From Hymenolepis diminuta (taxonomy: Eukaryota > Platyhelminthes > Cestoda > Cyclophyllidea > Hymenolepididae): a DNA stretch of 64,000 nucleotides. Of the stretch, positions 36,307-48,900 are shown one piece after another; the first letter of the stretch is position 1; every line of letters begins with the position of its first letter. Below the pieces are notes generated by a model. That model saw nothing but the letters and a program-made list of their open reading frames with translations, had not been told where the DNA came from and ran no database searches. The translations under genes and the position numbers were made by a program. The DNA is taken from positions 1,295,179 to 1,359,178 of the forward strand of contig CAADRB010000033.1 in NCBI GenBank assembly GCA_900708905.1, given 5' to 3'.

Positions 36307-36570
36307 GAAGATTCATAACAAATTGGAAAGATACAACAGGAAGACAGCATTAGCGTCAACCTGATTAGGTCAACAAATTAACCAAGACAGAGTTTGGAAT
36401 GATGAAAAATAATAAACGGATCTCCTCAAATGTCAAGAGAATAGATCCAGTGATAAAAAGTCATGTTTCAACAAAAGACAGACACATAGAAATAAACAAA
36501 TAATTAGGAGATAAGGAATGCGGCAGCTGATATACTTCTACTGCTTATATTATCTATAACAATACTGATA

Positions 36571-39500
36571 CTACTGACAGCACTTTTCAACACTTTCGCA
36601 ACAACTTCTCTGCGTTTGAAAAAGCTCTCCAAGTGATCTTGGTCTTCTTTCTCCCGTTTTCTCACAGATGATGGGTTGAGGAGTGGTTTTATCTGGATTC
36701 CCCAAAATGATAGCTAATCCTGGCAACCAATGGAAGGAAGAAATGAGAGGTTTGATGAAATTGGGTGACTTGATGCCTTGTTGAAGCCATAGAGCTACAA
36801 TTGAATAGAGCTTGCCGATAATAAGAATTAAGATTGGTTGGTGAATCATAGCCGCAATACGGTAGTATGGCCCAGCAAATGGATCCGAAAGTGCCGGGCA
36901 AAGCATTTGGTTCAAATTGGCATGGGATAACTGAAAGAGCAATAACAAGTAGGGATTACATCGAAGTGTTACTTAAATTGATTTCAGTACGGTTTACATT
37001 TACATACCAATGACATTGGCTGCAGAAAGAGAAAATGATAGAGAACTTGGATGGCCAAGGAAGTGAGAACCCAATGAAAATCACCCAATGGTTCGATCGA
37101 ATAGGCGGCTAAAATTCAACAAACAAGATCACAAACCGCAGTAAATGATATCAGAAGGGTATTAAGGGGACACCGAGCTATCAAGAAAAAGGATAAAATC
37201 TAAAGCAAGTCAGATCCAGCACTGATACCATTTGTTATTGGCCAAAATAGGGAGTTGGGCCGTTCAAATTCTTCTCTTCGAGAGGTTAGCGGTACAAAAA
37301 CAGTGTTATGTGAATAGATCTCTATTAGTAGTGTGAGTTAAATTGTTATGCATAAAAATAAGGTGATGCGAAGATGGGAGAGTCTATCAGAGTGCAGCTA
37401 ATAGACGAATATGAAACGCATTTACGATTGTCACTCTAGATGAGCACGTATATAGACGAATAGAAAAATAACCAAGGAATTAGCGAACTAGCTATTTAGT
37501 CCAGACAGCGGATTCTAAAGTGCAATATTACATCTAATTATACACAATGTCAAGCACTCTTATTCATGTTATATTCTTCCTGTTCATTACGCTAGTGACT
37601 AACTGGTACTTATAAGGATGCATCTCTCTAGCATACTGCACTAGGGACGTTGCAATTAAGGCATTGGAAGTAGGCTAAGTTTGTAATCTCGCTAGTCAGT
37701 ACAGAGGAACTTGCCAGTATGCGGACCTACGTGGGCGCAGAGTGAAACAATGAGAACCTTCAACTCTCTATACACTCAAACTCAAGATCCCATGCTGTGG
37801 AAGAGGATAGAGGCCATTTTAGCAAGATGATCACTTTATTTCACCACTATACTCTTTAATGCTTCATGGTCTATCTTTCTATCTTTCCCACTCAAACCTT
37901 ATATTCTTTCATTCTATGTTGTCATACCTGTGCGGTGTTCTTTAGTATTTACTTAGACCACGCTATTAAGGCGCTCAAGGACAAAACATAAAGGCGTAAA
38001 AACGATAAAATGGGCTAAAGAGAATTGGGCTATTAAAGGAGTTAATAAACATATACAAAGTCACGTACAAAGATGTGCTAGTGCACATATGATGCGAAAT
38101 TGTTTAGTTCGCTTTATAATAGTTCCGAATCGATTGATGTGTTTATTTCAGAGACCGACTCTTTTACTCATCAAATAATGTTGCGTGTTGAAAAAGGGCG
38201 CGTAGCACATAAAAGCAGCCATTACTGTAGCAGAGGAGCAAAGGGGAATGGAAAGTTAATGATAGTACCGTTTTAATCTTACCGCTGTAGAGACTGGCCT
38301 CTTTAAGAAACACTCATTAGTACATTAATAACAATACAATGGGGGTTTTAAATGGCATCAAAATATATAACACATATGCATATATAAACATATTTTAATA
38401 AAAACGTACAGTTTTGATCCAAAATACAGGCTGGAATGAGGAAAATGAGAATATGCTGCACGAAATAGATGACCCGAAGTGCCGGCTAAAAGATTTAGGA
38501 AGGAAAACAGCATGACCATGAGGACACGAGAATCAGGAAATTAGGTAGGTAGAACTTGTACTTTGTAGGCTAAGGCTTAACAACGCGTACGTACGTGACA
38601 TGGCGCTTGAACAGTTGAATCTACTCTGCTGCTTAATATAGTACATTAAGGATATCTTCTCGTCTATCTAATCTACCTGTAATTGACAGAAGGATACAAA
38701 ATAGACCAGCTCTATGATGCACAAGCAACCAGACATAATAATTGCATGACTACTTGAACATTAATGGTGGACATTGAAGAAAGCATACGACGAAAACTGA
38801 AAAAAGAGGAGCCACTAAAGGTAATTTTCTGCGCAAAATGTCTCTTGAGAAATTGCGTGCCTATTTGTTCGGTTGAAACTTTGTACAATCCAAACAAAAT
38901 GCACAATGTGTTTGCGAATTTACAAAAATTCAGTGTGGAATATAATATGAACACCAGAAGCTTTTGATTTCCGTAAACTAATAGAAAAAACTGTAATAAC
39001 GTCACTAGAGCAAGTATACAAGAATTTTGACATCCAAAAGCTTGTGGAACCTCCCCTTTAGGCTCCAGGGGCGTAACGGTAAACATAAAGGTCTGCCAAG
39101 TTAAAGGATTATTCTCTATATGCTTCTCAAATATTACTTCTGGATTAAATTTCAGTTCTTCTACCCCGTTGGCCAGCCCAGTCACCGTATTTCTCTCTAT
39201 TCTCAAGGCGCACCCGCCCATCTATCAATGACTTGCATTTCCTTACTGCCCAAATGTGACTCAACTAATTTAGTCTACACTGCACTAGCTGTAAGAAATA
39301 TTTTTAGTCGTAAAGAGATATCTTATTCTGTAATGGTTGACTAGTCATCAAAATATCTTGTCCTATATCAATTATGACCTTGGAGATGGTACGTTTCTCA
39401 CGTCCTTCAAAAGTACATTTGGGACACCTTGGTGCGAATACCTAAGTAACCTCTGTCCGAGAAGGCTTGCTGACGTCTACATAACGCATACCATGACGTA

Positions 39501-42500
39501 TTTGCCCACAAACCATTCACGCTGATGTCGCTCCTTTGTAGTCACCGACTTTACTCTTTTACTCAAAAGTTCATTTGTCACTATACAAACAATTTTGTAC
39601 ACATGTACCCTATCCGCTAGTCCTGATGTGACTATATACACTGAACAAACATACCGTCCTTTGTTTCCTAATCTTCTCCCAGTAAACTCTGCTTACTACT
39701 GCTCTGTCTTCTTTCATTTTCCTCGTGGTGTTGTGGTGAAGATTGATGGAGGAAAGTACAACCTAACAGCCAGAGGCAAATCAGATAAAATGCTTATAAA
39801 AGTTTAAGAGTTGAGCTCCCACAAAAGTTCAAACAGATAACTAATGCAAGTAAAAAAGATCAGTTCGGCAACTTGAGGCTTTTATTTTGAAATAAGCAGC
39901 TAAGAGCCAAGGAGTGGCTTAACAACATTTTTATTTATAAGTACAAAATGGATAATGAGCTTTTGGAAAGTTAAAGGCCATGGCCATCTTCAATAAGCGA
40001 CAAAAATTACCTTACTGATTGAAAGCAGTCAAAAGAACCAACATAATGACAGTTTATCGGGCAGAAGTTGTCCGTAAAACTACTTTTCTATACATGAACT
40101 TAGGAATGGTTATTAGCCAAAAAAAATTACGTTTAATCCTCTGTTCGAGTTCTATTAATACTCAAATATTAGTGCAAATGCCCACTTACAGAATGATACT
40201 GATCACCAGATGGTAAACCCAGAAAATTAGAACAAATAATAACTACCTTTTAGATACCTTTTGAAAGTGCCACCTTTCAAATTGGAATCCAAGGCACAAA
40301 TTTCTTTCCGCTCTTACTGATCGTTTTTTTCGCATTCATTAATAATGGCAAGCAGAAGGACCCAGATGAGCTTCAAAAAATACCAATTTCTACCATTAAA
40401 ATAATAGTAACAATCCCAATATACTAAAGAGATAAGTATAACTTGCAGGAGTTAAAAAGGGTGAAGATTTTGATTCTGGACTAACAAAGAGCAAATTAAT
40501 CAGCATTTTCTACAGATTTCGTTAACCCTACAAAAATTACTACACTCGAGATAATTATGACGAGGAAAACTATCATCAATCCTTTTGTTGTGAAGACGAG
40601 ATTCAAAATAGCTTAAAAAACAACCAAAATGGTTAATAGATATAAGGCGAATTCTCCTCTTAAAGCTTTACGAAACCAAGCAGCATTTTCCGTTCAGCAT
40701 CTTAGTGTAAGAGCTTCATGAAAGTGTAGTCAGTATACTTGTCTACTGATTATCGGTTTTTCGAGCCCGTCAAAGGGAGGCGTTTTCTAATGCTCCTGAA
40801 CAGAGTACCACACTGATGAGAAACACATGCTGTTATACTTTATTGATGAGTACTAAACAGTACATCAAATTATGCTGTTTACTGCAAGTCGTTGAGTAAA
40901 GGCCCTGAATTTACAGACATAAGTTGATTGCTAAAGACATACATCGAGTTCTACTCAATGTCTCGGATTGATAAAAGAACTCTTAGTACTTCAATGCTGT
41001 TCCATGGTTACCAACCAGTCAGCTAATCATTTACAACAACCCAACCTGAAAATAACTGTATGCAATCGGCAAATAATAACTGAAATTGGTCAAATATTTC
41101 GCTTAGCGTTGACTTCTAAACTGCAGAAATCAAGACATGTACTCCAGGTTATTTTTAAACGAGAATATTTAAGCCGTACCGATCGTGAAGATAACAAGCA
41201 TATCTATCAGGTCAGAGATCATAACAGGGAAATTTGTTTTCTGTGCATTTCCTAAAACACATTCGCGAACATGCTCTACAAAACAGTTTGAGATACCATG
41301 ACTCTAACGTCTACACAGATTTACGACCCCCCAGTTGCAGACATCTTTACGTCCCTATGACTCATTCTCTTCAAGAGTCATTCCTATGTATTCTCGGGTT
41401 GTATCATGTTTTTTTTAATTAAACAGTACATCCAAATATGCACAAAAACGCGCATATATAGTCCACCTCCTCTTATAGTTCTCAGGCTTTCTCACTCCTA
41501 GACCTCAATTTTCGTTATTTGTCAACAGAACTTTCACTGCAATTCCTCAATAAAATTATCTCTATATTCAATTCTTCGCGACGGTCGTTATTCATTGTTA
41601 GCAATTAGTCTGGCAGAGCTTAGCAGCTAACATCAACGATTGTGTGAATCTAGCTCCTACAACATCGAAATTCATTGGGGTACATTCAGTAATTGACAAA
41701 CAGTAATAGTTGAAACTGATCAACTAAATAAATATAGACGCGAGTTGTTTATCAAGAGGTTTTACTATATGCTGCCTCCATCCTATGGGTGTATTGGAAA
41801 GCATTTTTAAAATTAAATTGAAACTGATATTACCACTCCACTAGTTATTAACAAAATGAACTTTGAATTCCACTAGGGACAGCCACCTGTTAACTATGCT
41901 GAAACACTAAAGCATACAAGTAAAAAGTGATTGAAACCACGTAAAAAAACAACTGCAAAATTTAAATTAACTCAGAAAATTCATTAAGCGAAAAAAATAT
42001 TAAATTAGCATAGTCATCAAGAACAACGCCCAAAATATACTGAATTAAGAAAAGAAACAAAAGTGTATTCAACCTAGAAAGCGAGGATCACTCTAACTAT
42101 TATGGAAAGGGCTAAAAAATACGTAGATGTCAAATCGACCATAAGTATGAAATGACAACAAAGTAGAGTATAACTTTCAAATTATACTCACTGTTCTTGT
42201 AGCCGTTGTCGGGAATATTAGAGCCAAAAGCGTCCCATTAATGCCGTGCAGATGCAAACGGAAAATAGCAGTAGTGAAAGAACTCGGCTTTGCGAAAAGA
42301 AGCAAAATCTGAAATAGGAATGTCAAAATTTATAACATCGCAATAATAAAAAGTCATAATGAAATAATGACATGGATAAAATAAATCAAAAAGCAAACAC
42401 CCAATAATTGCTCACTTGAACCGCAGTTATTGCATGGCAAGGGTTGAAAATGAAGATCAAAGATCGTGCTGTAAGTTTATAGCCTATTTCTACCCCAAAA

Positions 42501-42733
42501 ATAAAGCATTGGATCAATCTAATCCAGTGTAAATGTTTTGAAGAAGTATATCTTTTATCAAATGGAAGTTTTAATTTTGGGATACACCATAGCAGTAAGC
42601 TCCCGTAGAGAAGGGTGAAAAAGATGGTTTCGAAAATTCGCTGTGTCATGGATAAGTAAGAACGACATGCTGAGCCTCCTTCACTAGGTATGTCCCACCG
42701 AACACCTTCATAAAATATTCCAAACTGAGACAT
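36571..42733 (-). CDS. TMEM164: TMEM164-like multi-pass membrane acyltransferase (one exon border unresolved)
   Basis: Five exons on the minus strand: 42733-42416, 42308-42192, 39125 to about 39051, 37108-37008 and 36930-36571 (TAG). The encoded family is a multi-pass ER-type membrane protein; human TMEM164 is reported to make ether phospholipids by acylation and to promote ferroptosis. Exon 1 (MSQFGIFYEG...) contains FGVEIGYKLTAR and the conserved NPCH motif (residues 97-100); from memory, the proposed catalytic Cys of human TMEM164 is in this motif. Exon 2 has HLHGINGTLLALIFPTTATRT. Exon 4 has AYSIEPLGDFHW. Exon 5 has the strongest match, LSHANLNQMLCPALSDPF then GPYYRIAAMIHQ. Exon 3 (KHIENNPLTWQTFMFTVTPL) is placed by spacing to the human protein. 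Its acceptor TTTGAG is weak, and no phase 1 GT donor gives the human loop length. An upstream in-frame ATG at 42763 is possible. Confidence 0.88.
39126..42191. other. Second TMEM164 intron, with unclassified repeat-like sequence
   Basis: This 3.1 kb intron (minus-strand gene) contains plus-strand open frames at 39120-39807 that are GC-richer and may be repeat-derived, although I found no second copy. At 41230-41400 a few words (TGCATTTCC, ACGTCCCTATGAC) recall repeat R2, too weakly to call. Confidence 0.4.
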
Positions 42734-43087
42734 TATAAGACTAGTCGCATGAGACAGACACAATCCACAATATTAAGATCTTTGAGTGTTTAAAACTTGC
42801 GCCCAATCAAAAATTATAGGCTAAATTGATAGATAAATGCAATTGTTTATTAATTCATAAATAACACAAATATGAGTTTTTCTGGTGCTAAAATTATTTT
42901 TTAATATTTTTAATCAGTAAAGCTAAAGAATACGCTTAAAGGTCATTGCACAAACACTTGGAGCTTTAAACTTGGCATTCATTTTCCTGTCAAGCTTTTC
43001 CAATATGTAATTTGGACATTTTCTAATATCCATTTTATGTTAGTTAGCTCTAGAATACACGTTTATGCTAAAAAATGAAAAATTACT
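42734..43087. other. Upstream of TMEM164
   Basis: AT-rich; the probable TMEM164 promoter region. Nothing specific is recognised. Confidence 0.5.
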
Positions 43088-43836
43088 TGCTATAGCTAGC
43101 AGATGTCATCATCACCTAGCGAGTAGAAATGATTAACCGGCAATAAGATCTTCACTACAGTGTCCACAGACGGTCCCTTTGTGTGTTTGTGTGTTTGCAC
43201 ATAGACACCTAAACGGGTGTCTATCATCACGCAGAGACTCCGACAACGAGACATGACTGACATGGAACGAAGGAATATTTGGTATATAAACCTAATTTAC
43301 TAATTAATGAATTGGGGTGGCTTGAATGCCACCTCCGAACTTATCTGACGATATGAGTGACTTGACTCATTCATTCTATTCGATCGATGTGTCCCCGATA
43401 GATCCCTTTCAATGTTATTGCAGTTTGTCTCTTCGTCTCGTGACTTTTTATCATTCTTTCAATTTTAATATCATCGGCTTCCCTATTTCATTCTGGGATT
43501 TTCTGATATTATTAGCTAATTCTCTGTCTTGAAAATTTTTATTTGAATTTTTCCTTGTTTCAACAATTTGTAATGGCATGTATCTTATCAGGTAGTGAAT
43601 AATATTCCCAATTCATTAATTAGTAAATTAGGTTTATATACCAAATATTCCTTCGTTCCATGTCAGTCATGTCTCGTTGTCGGAGTCTCTGCGTGATGAT
43701 AGACACCCGTTTAGGTGTCTATGTGCAAACACACAAACACACAAAGGGACCGTCTGTGGACACTGTAGTGAAGATCTTATTGCCGGTTAATCATTTCTAC
43801 TCGCTAGGTGATGATAGACATCTACTGGCTATAACA
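43088..43836. repeat. Long palindrome of repeat R3 (two inverted copies, ~228-bp arms, 291-bp spacer)
   Basis: The left arm 43088-43315 and the right arm 43607-43836 are reverse complements with only a few differences, mainly at the outer end (GCTATAGCTAGCAGATG against the complement of CATCTACTGGCTATAAC). The left copy continues into the spacer with the R3 head (up to about 43395), so the locus is one near-complete minus copy facing a 5'-truncated plus copy. Each arm contains its own small hairpin, ATAGACACC-CGTTTA-GGTGTCTAT. Short frames inside (43326-43532, 43660-43851) are not genes. Confidence 0.9.
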
Positions 43837-45975
43837 GGTACTTTTTTATAAGTTAGTTAGTAAAAATCGGAAAAATTTCGGAATCGCGTGTTGTTCATCC
43901 ATTTGTTTATTAGCAATAATAAATTTTTTTACTCAAATAAATAAGCACATTTTCTAATTTTTGTAGTGTTGATATTTATAGAATCAAAAATCTCGGCTTA
44001 AAGATATGTGTTCAATGCAATTATAAATATTATTTTAACTCCGAAGACTTGGAAATTTTAGTGTTCACTTCCATTTTGAAAGTATTGTTTTCCTTACATT
44101 TTGGAAGCTAGTTAAGTGATAAGTCAATATCATTTGTAGAGGTTGCAAATATGAACGTGTATTATACCTGCAAAACTGGCCACTGCAATAATGATATTTA
44201 ATCAAAGCATAATTGTTAGATGTATGCAATCATTGAATAAATAAGTCCACAAACAATCCAAGATTATGAACGTTTGGTAAGCTTCATTAAAATTTATTTC
44301 GGCTTATATTTTATTAATAAATATGACTGACCGTCTCAATGGGATGTGACAGTTTACTTTTTCAGATAGCTTGGAAAAATCGCTTCAGAATCGCTATCAT
44401 TCACCTGTCTTTAAACATAAATCGATATATCTATCAAACGTCCTGAAAGACTCAAGCCGCCGTTAGAAACGGTACTCCTCTCACTCGGGTGTGTGTATCC
44501 TGAAATGTCCAGCAATATTCCCGATTGTCTTCTATCTATTCCAACGGTCTTTGTCGATTCTAGAAATTCTACCGTGCAGTCCTAATCTATCATATCCTCC
44601 ACACACTCAAAAACATGATTCTTCCATTCAACCTACTATTATTATCTAAAATTTATTGCCTAGTTTTTAATAATCGAGCTCTTCGACATTAGTCAATATG
44701 CGGATTTATTTCCTACATGACTTATTTTATTTTCGGATAAAACATAAAATATAAAACCCTATATACCCACGAAGCGATGCAGCTCTGGGTCATATAGAAG
44801 AAATAAGTCAGTTCGCTCATGTCTCCAGATCGGAACGGAGGTGGCAAATACGTACACGCTTAGAGATAGAGTAACTGAGATCTTACCGTTTCTCCGATCG
44901 CCAAGTTTTGATTAATATCTTCAAATAAATCATTATTTAAAATAAAGATAGGCAAATTTTCGATTAAAGCCTATCCGTGTGATCTAAACAACTGTCAAAG
45001 CCTGAAAATTTTCCACGTGACATGCTGGCATTTAACCAATTCGGAATTCGTTTTAGCTGGGAAATATGTTGGACCCTAAAGCAAAATAGTTCAGTAAGTG
45101 CACAGTTTGCTTATTATACGAGGTACATAACATTTCACAACAGTTCACATCAATTTTGAAAATACTAGGTGTGGAGTAAAAAGCCCTAATATATGCATTA
45201 TCCAGTGAAAAATGTCATGAAGATGACTCAGGTATAAGTTGTTTCGATCCACAGTATCCTATCAATTTTCTTAAGAAAAACATACTCAATTGTCGTCAAT
45301 TGATTTATAGCGGAAATGAATAATATATATTTATCACTGATCGATTACTTCATTTGTTGACATAAATCGTAAGTTGATAAAATATTTATTGCCTTATGTG
45401 TTTAAAATTTGATTTTGTCTGTTATTATTTAAGCAGCCAGTCGTAATGGAAGAGCGATTGCGAGCATAATTCTGGTTATTTATTAGTAAGTAATCCGTCA
45501 TATTATTTTAACCAATGACTAAGCCAAGTATCTTTTCAGAAGATTCGAAAAACGTAAAAAGGAGGTAATACTGGTTTTATTTTGCCACAGATCACCTGGT
45601 ACTTGTAGAAGAATTAAAAGTGGAAAGAGCACTATAAAGAGCTCCGAATTTTGTGATCAACAAAACGAGTGCAACAGATATATGCTTGAACTTAGTGGGA
45701 CATCCATTGTAATTTTTTCGCAGGATGATGTACCACCGTTTTGAATTTATAAATTCTTAATTACAAAATATGGCAAACAGAGTTTCCTATATATCAAATG
45801 GTATTTTATTCGCAAAATTTTAACTTTCTAAACTATTTGCAAAAAATTTACTGCAAGGAATGCTAAATTAGTTCATTTTAAATTTGTCCTTAATCAGAAA
45901 TTTTATTAAAGTTCTGGTAGACGTGAAGGTTGAACATATATCCAGTCACGTGCAAATTTGTAAACCACCATCTCA
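43837..45975. other. Intergenic; one R3 head fragment at about 44800-44855
   Basis: The fragment reads GTTCGCTCATGTCTCCAGATC and then GGAACGGAGGTGGCAAATACG, matching the start of R3 at 30.9 kb. Otherwise the sequence is AT-rich with nothing recognised. The final few hundred bases precede the PDSS1 start codon. Confidence 0.5.
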
Positions 45976-48900
45976 ATGACATTGTTAGCCCGAAATAACC
46001 TTAAATCTATTCTAAAAGTTTCAAAGAATTTCTCACATGCAATTAGCTCTAGTGTTAGCGATAACGCTCGGTACAAATTTTCACGGGCTAGTATATCTGC
46101 TTCCAAACAGTGCACGGGCACTGCAAGAGATGTTGAAATAAACGCACTATCCGACGTTAGGCGTATTCCGGACGATATTAAAAATGTAGGTTGACATTTC
46201 TTTGGTTATCTTTAAGGTTCTTCTGATGCCGAATGACAGAATTAATTCAATTACCAACTACGCTTTTAGCACCAAAGGCAAAATGCTTCGACCTCTCTTG
46301 GTTATTTTAATGGCTGCTTGTGCAAATGGGCATCTCGATTATTCACTTATCAGGTCTCAGGCTCAAGCCTCTAAAGTGAAGTTTCCAAATAGACAATTAG
46401 GTTAGCGTGATAATTTTTCCTTTTTATATACATCCCTCAGAAAGTAAGGTTAATGATGCTCAACATGCAATTGCTGTAATTGCTGAAATGATTCATACTG
46501 CAAGTCTTATTCACGACGATCTCATTGATAAAGCAGAGATACGACGCAAGAAATTAGCTACTTATAAGAAATTTGGCAGCAAAAACGTACGTCCTACGTT
46601 TATATATATGTATATTTATATAATTCTATCGGCGTTTGTAGGCTATCCTTGTAGGTAACATAACATTGTTGAAGGCTTCTGAATTACTTGCAAAGTTAGA
46701 CAATGCCGAAGTTGTTTCCGTACTATCAACAGTTCTCGATGATTTGATTCGTGGCGAATTCATGCAGTTAGCATCAAATTATGATGAGAACTATCGATTC
46801 CACTTATACCTCGAGAAAACATACAAGAAAACAGCTAGCTTAATGGCTAATAGCTGTAAAGCTGTGCGTTTCTCACCCATGTAACTCTTAGTTCTTTACT
46901 GTGTTTCTCTAAATTTCTTGTTTCAATTCGGCAGGTGACCATTCTTTCCGGTGTTGGTAGTTCACTGGTGGAATCAGCCTACAACTTCGGTCGACATTTA
47001 GGCATGGCTTTCCAATTACTGGATGATGTTCTGGACTTTATTGGACAGGAAAATAAGTTGGGAAAACCTGCTAGGGGGTCAGATCTTCAGTTAGGACTTG
47101 CTACTGGTCCGGTTCTATTTGCAGCCCAGCAGGTAAATTTGAAGACGGATTTTGTCCATAGTTTGGTAATGTTTGCCTTTTTTTGTGTTTTATTCACGGA
47201 TATACTATTTAATTGAAGGGTGATTTTGTGGAATACATCTCTTACCTTTCGAGCTGTTTATCATGAAATATTCATAGTTAATCCTTTTCCTCAAGCTCGT
47301 TGCTATTTTTCATCGCTTCATGTCATTAAAGTAGATGATATAGTTTTATTCTGATGGTATTATTGTCCAATTTGCAGGTATTTCTCAATCTTAAATATTT
47401 TTGTTTGTAATTAATTTATCACTCTGTAGCCACCGATATAAACTGATTACCACTGTGTTATGTCTAGGTGCCCACAGAGGTAAAATCATGGCAAGAAGGA
47501 GCAGTAGCATAAATGTGAACTCTATTTAAGAAATGACTAGTTTATAACTGTACATAGTTGTCATTAACGTAACAAACTGAAAGTCTCGATTGTAATTCTG
47601 CAGAGCCGACAATCTAGAAAATTTGATAATACGGCAAGTTAACACAGAAGCCAATAACTCAGGGTAGAATATAAGACACGTTATTAGTAAATACGCGTGT
47701 ACTAAAGAAACTCAATCGGTATCGGCTTAAACAAATAAGCATAATTACCAGGTATCTTTTATCGGTGGGGAAACAAAGAAAATTACATTTTATATAAATA
47801 CTGGGCGGAAAGGAAAATAAATATAATTTCTTCTAGCATCTCCCTCTAGCAATTCACTCGTAGGCCTCCGCGAACGGATCGATCTGGGGGCGAGAAGGTT
47901 TCGTCCTTGTTTGAGCTACACGCGATAGAATCATAACCTGATCTATAACTTGAGATCTGGGTGGAAGAATATGAATAGGATTAAACGTATCAAGCAATGA
48001 ACACAAAGAAAGAAAACTTATCTATACTGCGTTCCGCCAGTCTTCGTCGAAGTTGGTTGTGGTAGCGGACCCTCGTATCCTTACCGGCCTTAACATCGTA
48101 AATTATGCTCTCATGCCATGTCCACTGGCGACCCAGTCGATAATCTTAAGCGCAAGCTGGTGTGTTAACAGCAAAACAGTTCTTTTGACTGCCTCTCGTC
48201 CGCAGAGTTTTCGTTTGCATCACTTCGTGCTCCGTTTCCAACTTTCGATCTAGTAATGCTTCAGCCGGGGATTTCTCTCTTTACGCAGGATGCGGGGTTG
48301 ATCTGTATCTGAGCAGGAGATTCCGCAGTACCTTTTACGTAGTTCCCCCTCCTTTCGCTTTTTTAGCCTCTCTTTAGCGTATCGACGAATCTTTCTGCCT
48401 GTCCATTTGACTGAGGGTGGTACGGAGGGGTTCCGGTGTGTTCGATAGATCGGTGCCCACAGAACTCCTTAAAATCGACTGACGTAAATTGTGTTCCCTT
48501 ATCCGAAACTAGTCTGGCAATCCGAGTGTTGAGAAGATTCAAGACAGTGCTCCGATTGTGGAACCGCTAGTCGCCAAGATTAGTGATATTACTTCTGGCC
48601 ATTTAGAATATGAATCAACAACTAAACAGGTAATACCATTTACTGGACCCTCGAAATCGACATGCAACCTAGTCCATGGGGTTTCCATTTGTGGCCCACT
48701 CTTTGCGAATGGTGTTCTTTGCAGCTAGCTGGCATTTGTTGCATTGGTGCAGCAAATAATAAGATATTTGATGTCCTCGTCCATGCCTGGCCAGTAACCG
48801 TATCCTCTCGCTACAGATCTCATCCGTCTTGTTCCTGGATGGCTTGAGTGAAATTGTCGTAGGACCTTATTTCTAAGAGTAGGAGGAACAATAACTTTAT

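Noticed and set aside
38712..39221. 169-codon minus frame taken as a single gene
   Set aside because: Only its middle (about 39051-39125) matches TMEM164; the remainder is intronic read-through.
41230..41400. Fourth copy of repeat R2
   Set aside because: Only two short words are shared; similarity is not continuous enough to call.
43680..43740. Hammerhead ribozyme in R3
   Set aside because: The conserved CUGANGA cytosine and the GAAA box are missing in every copy seen, so it is kept only as a hairpin observation.
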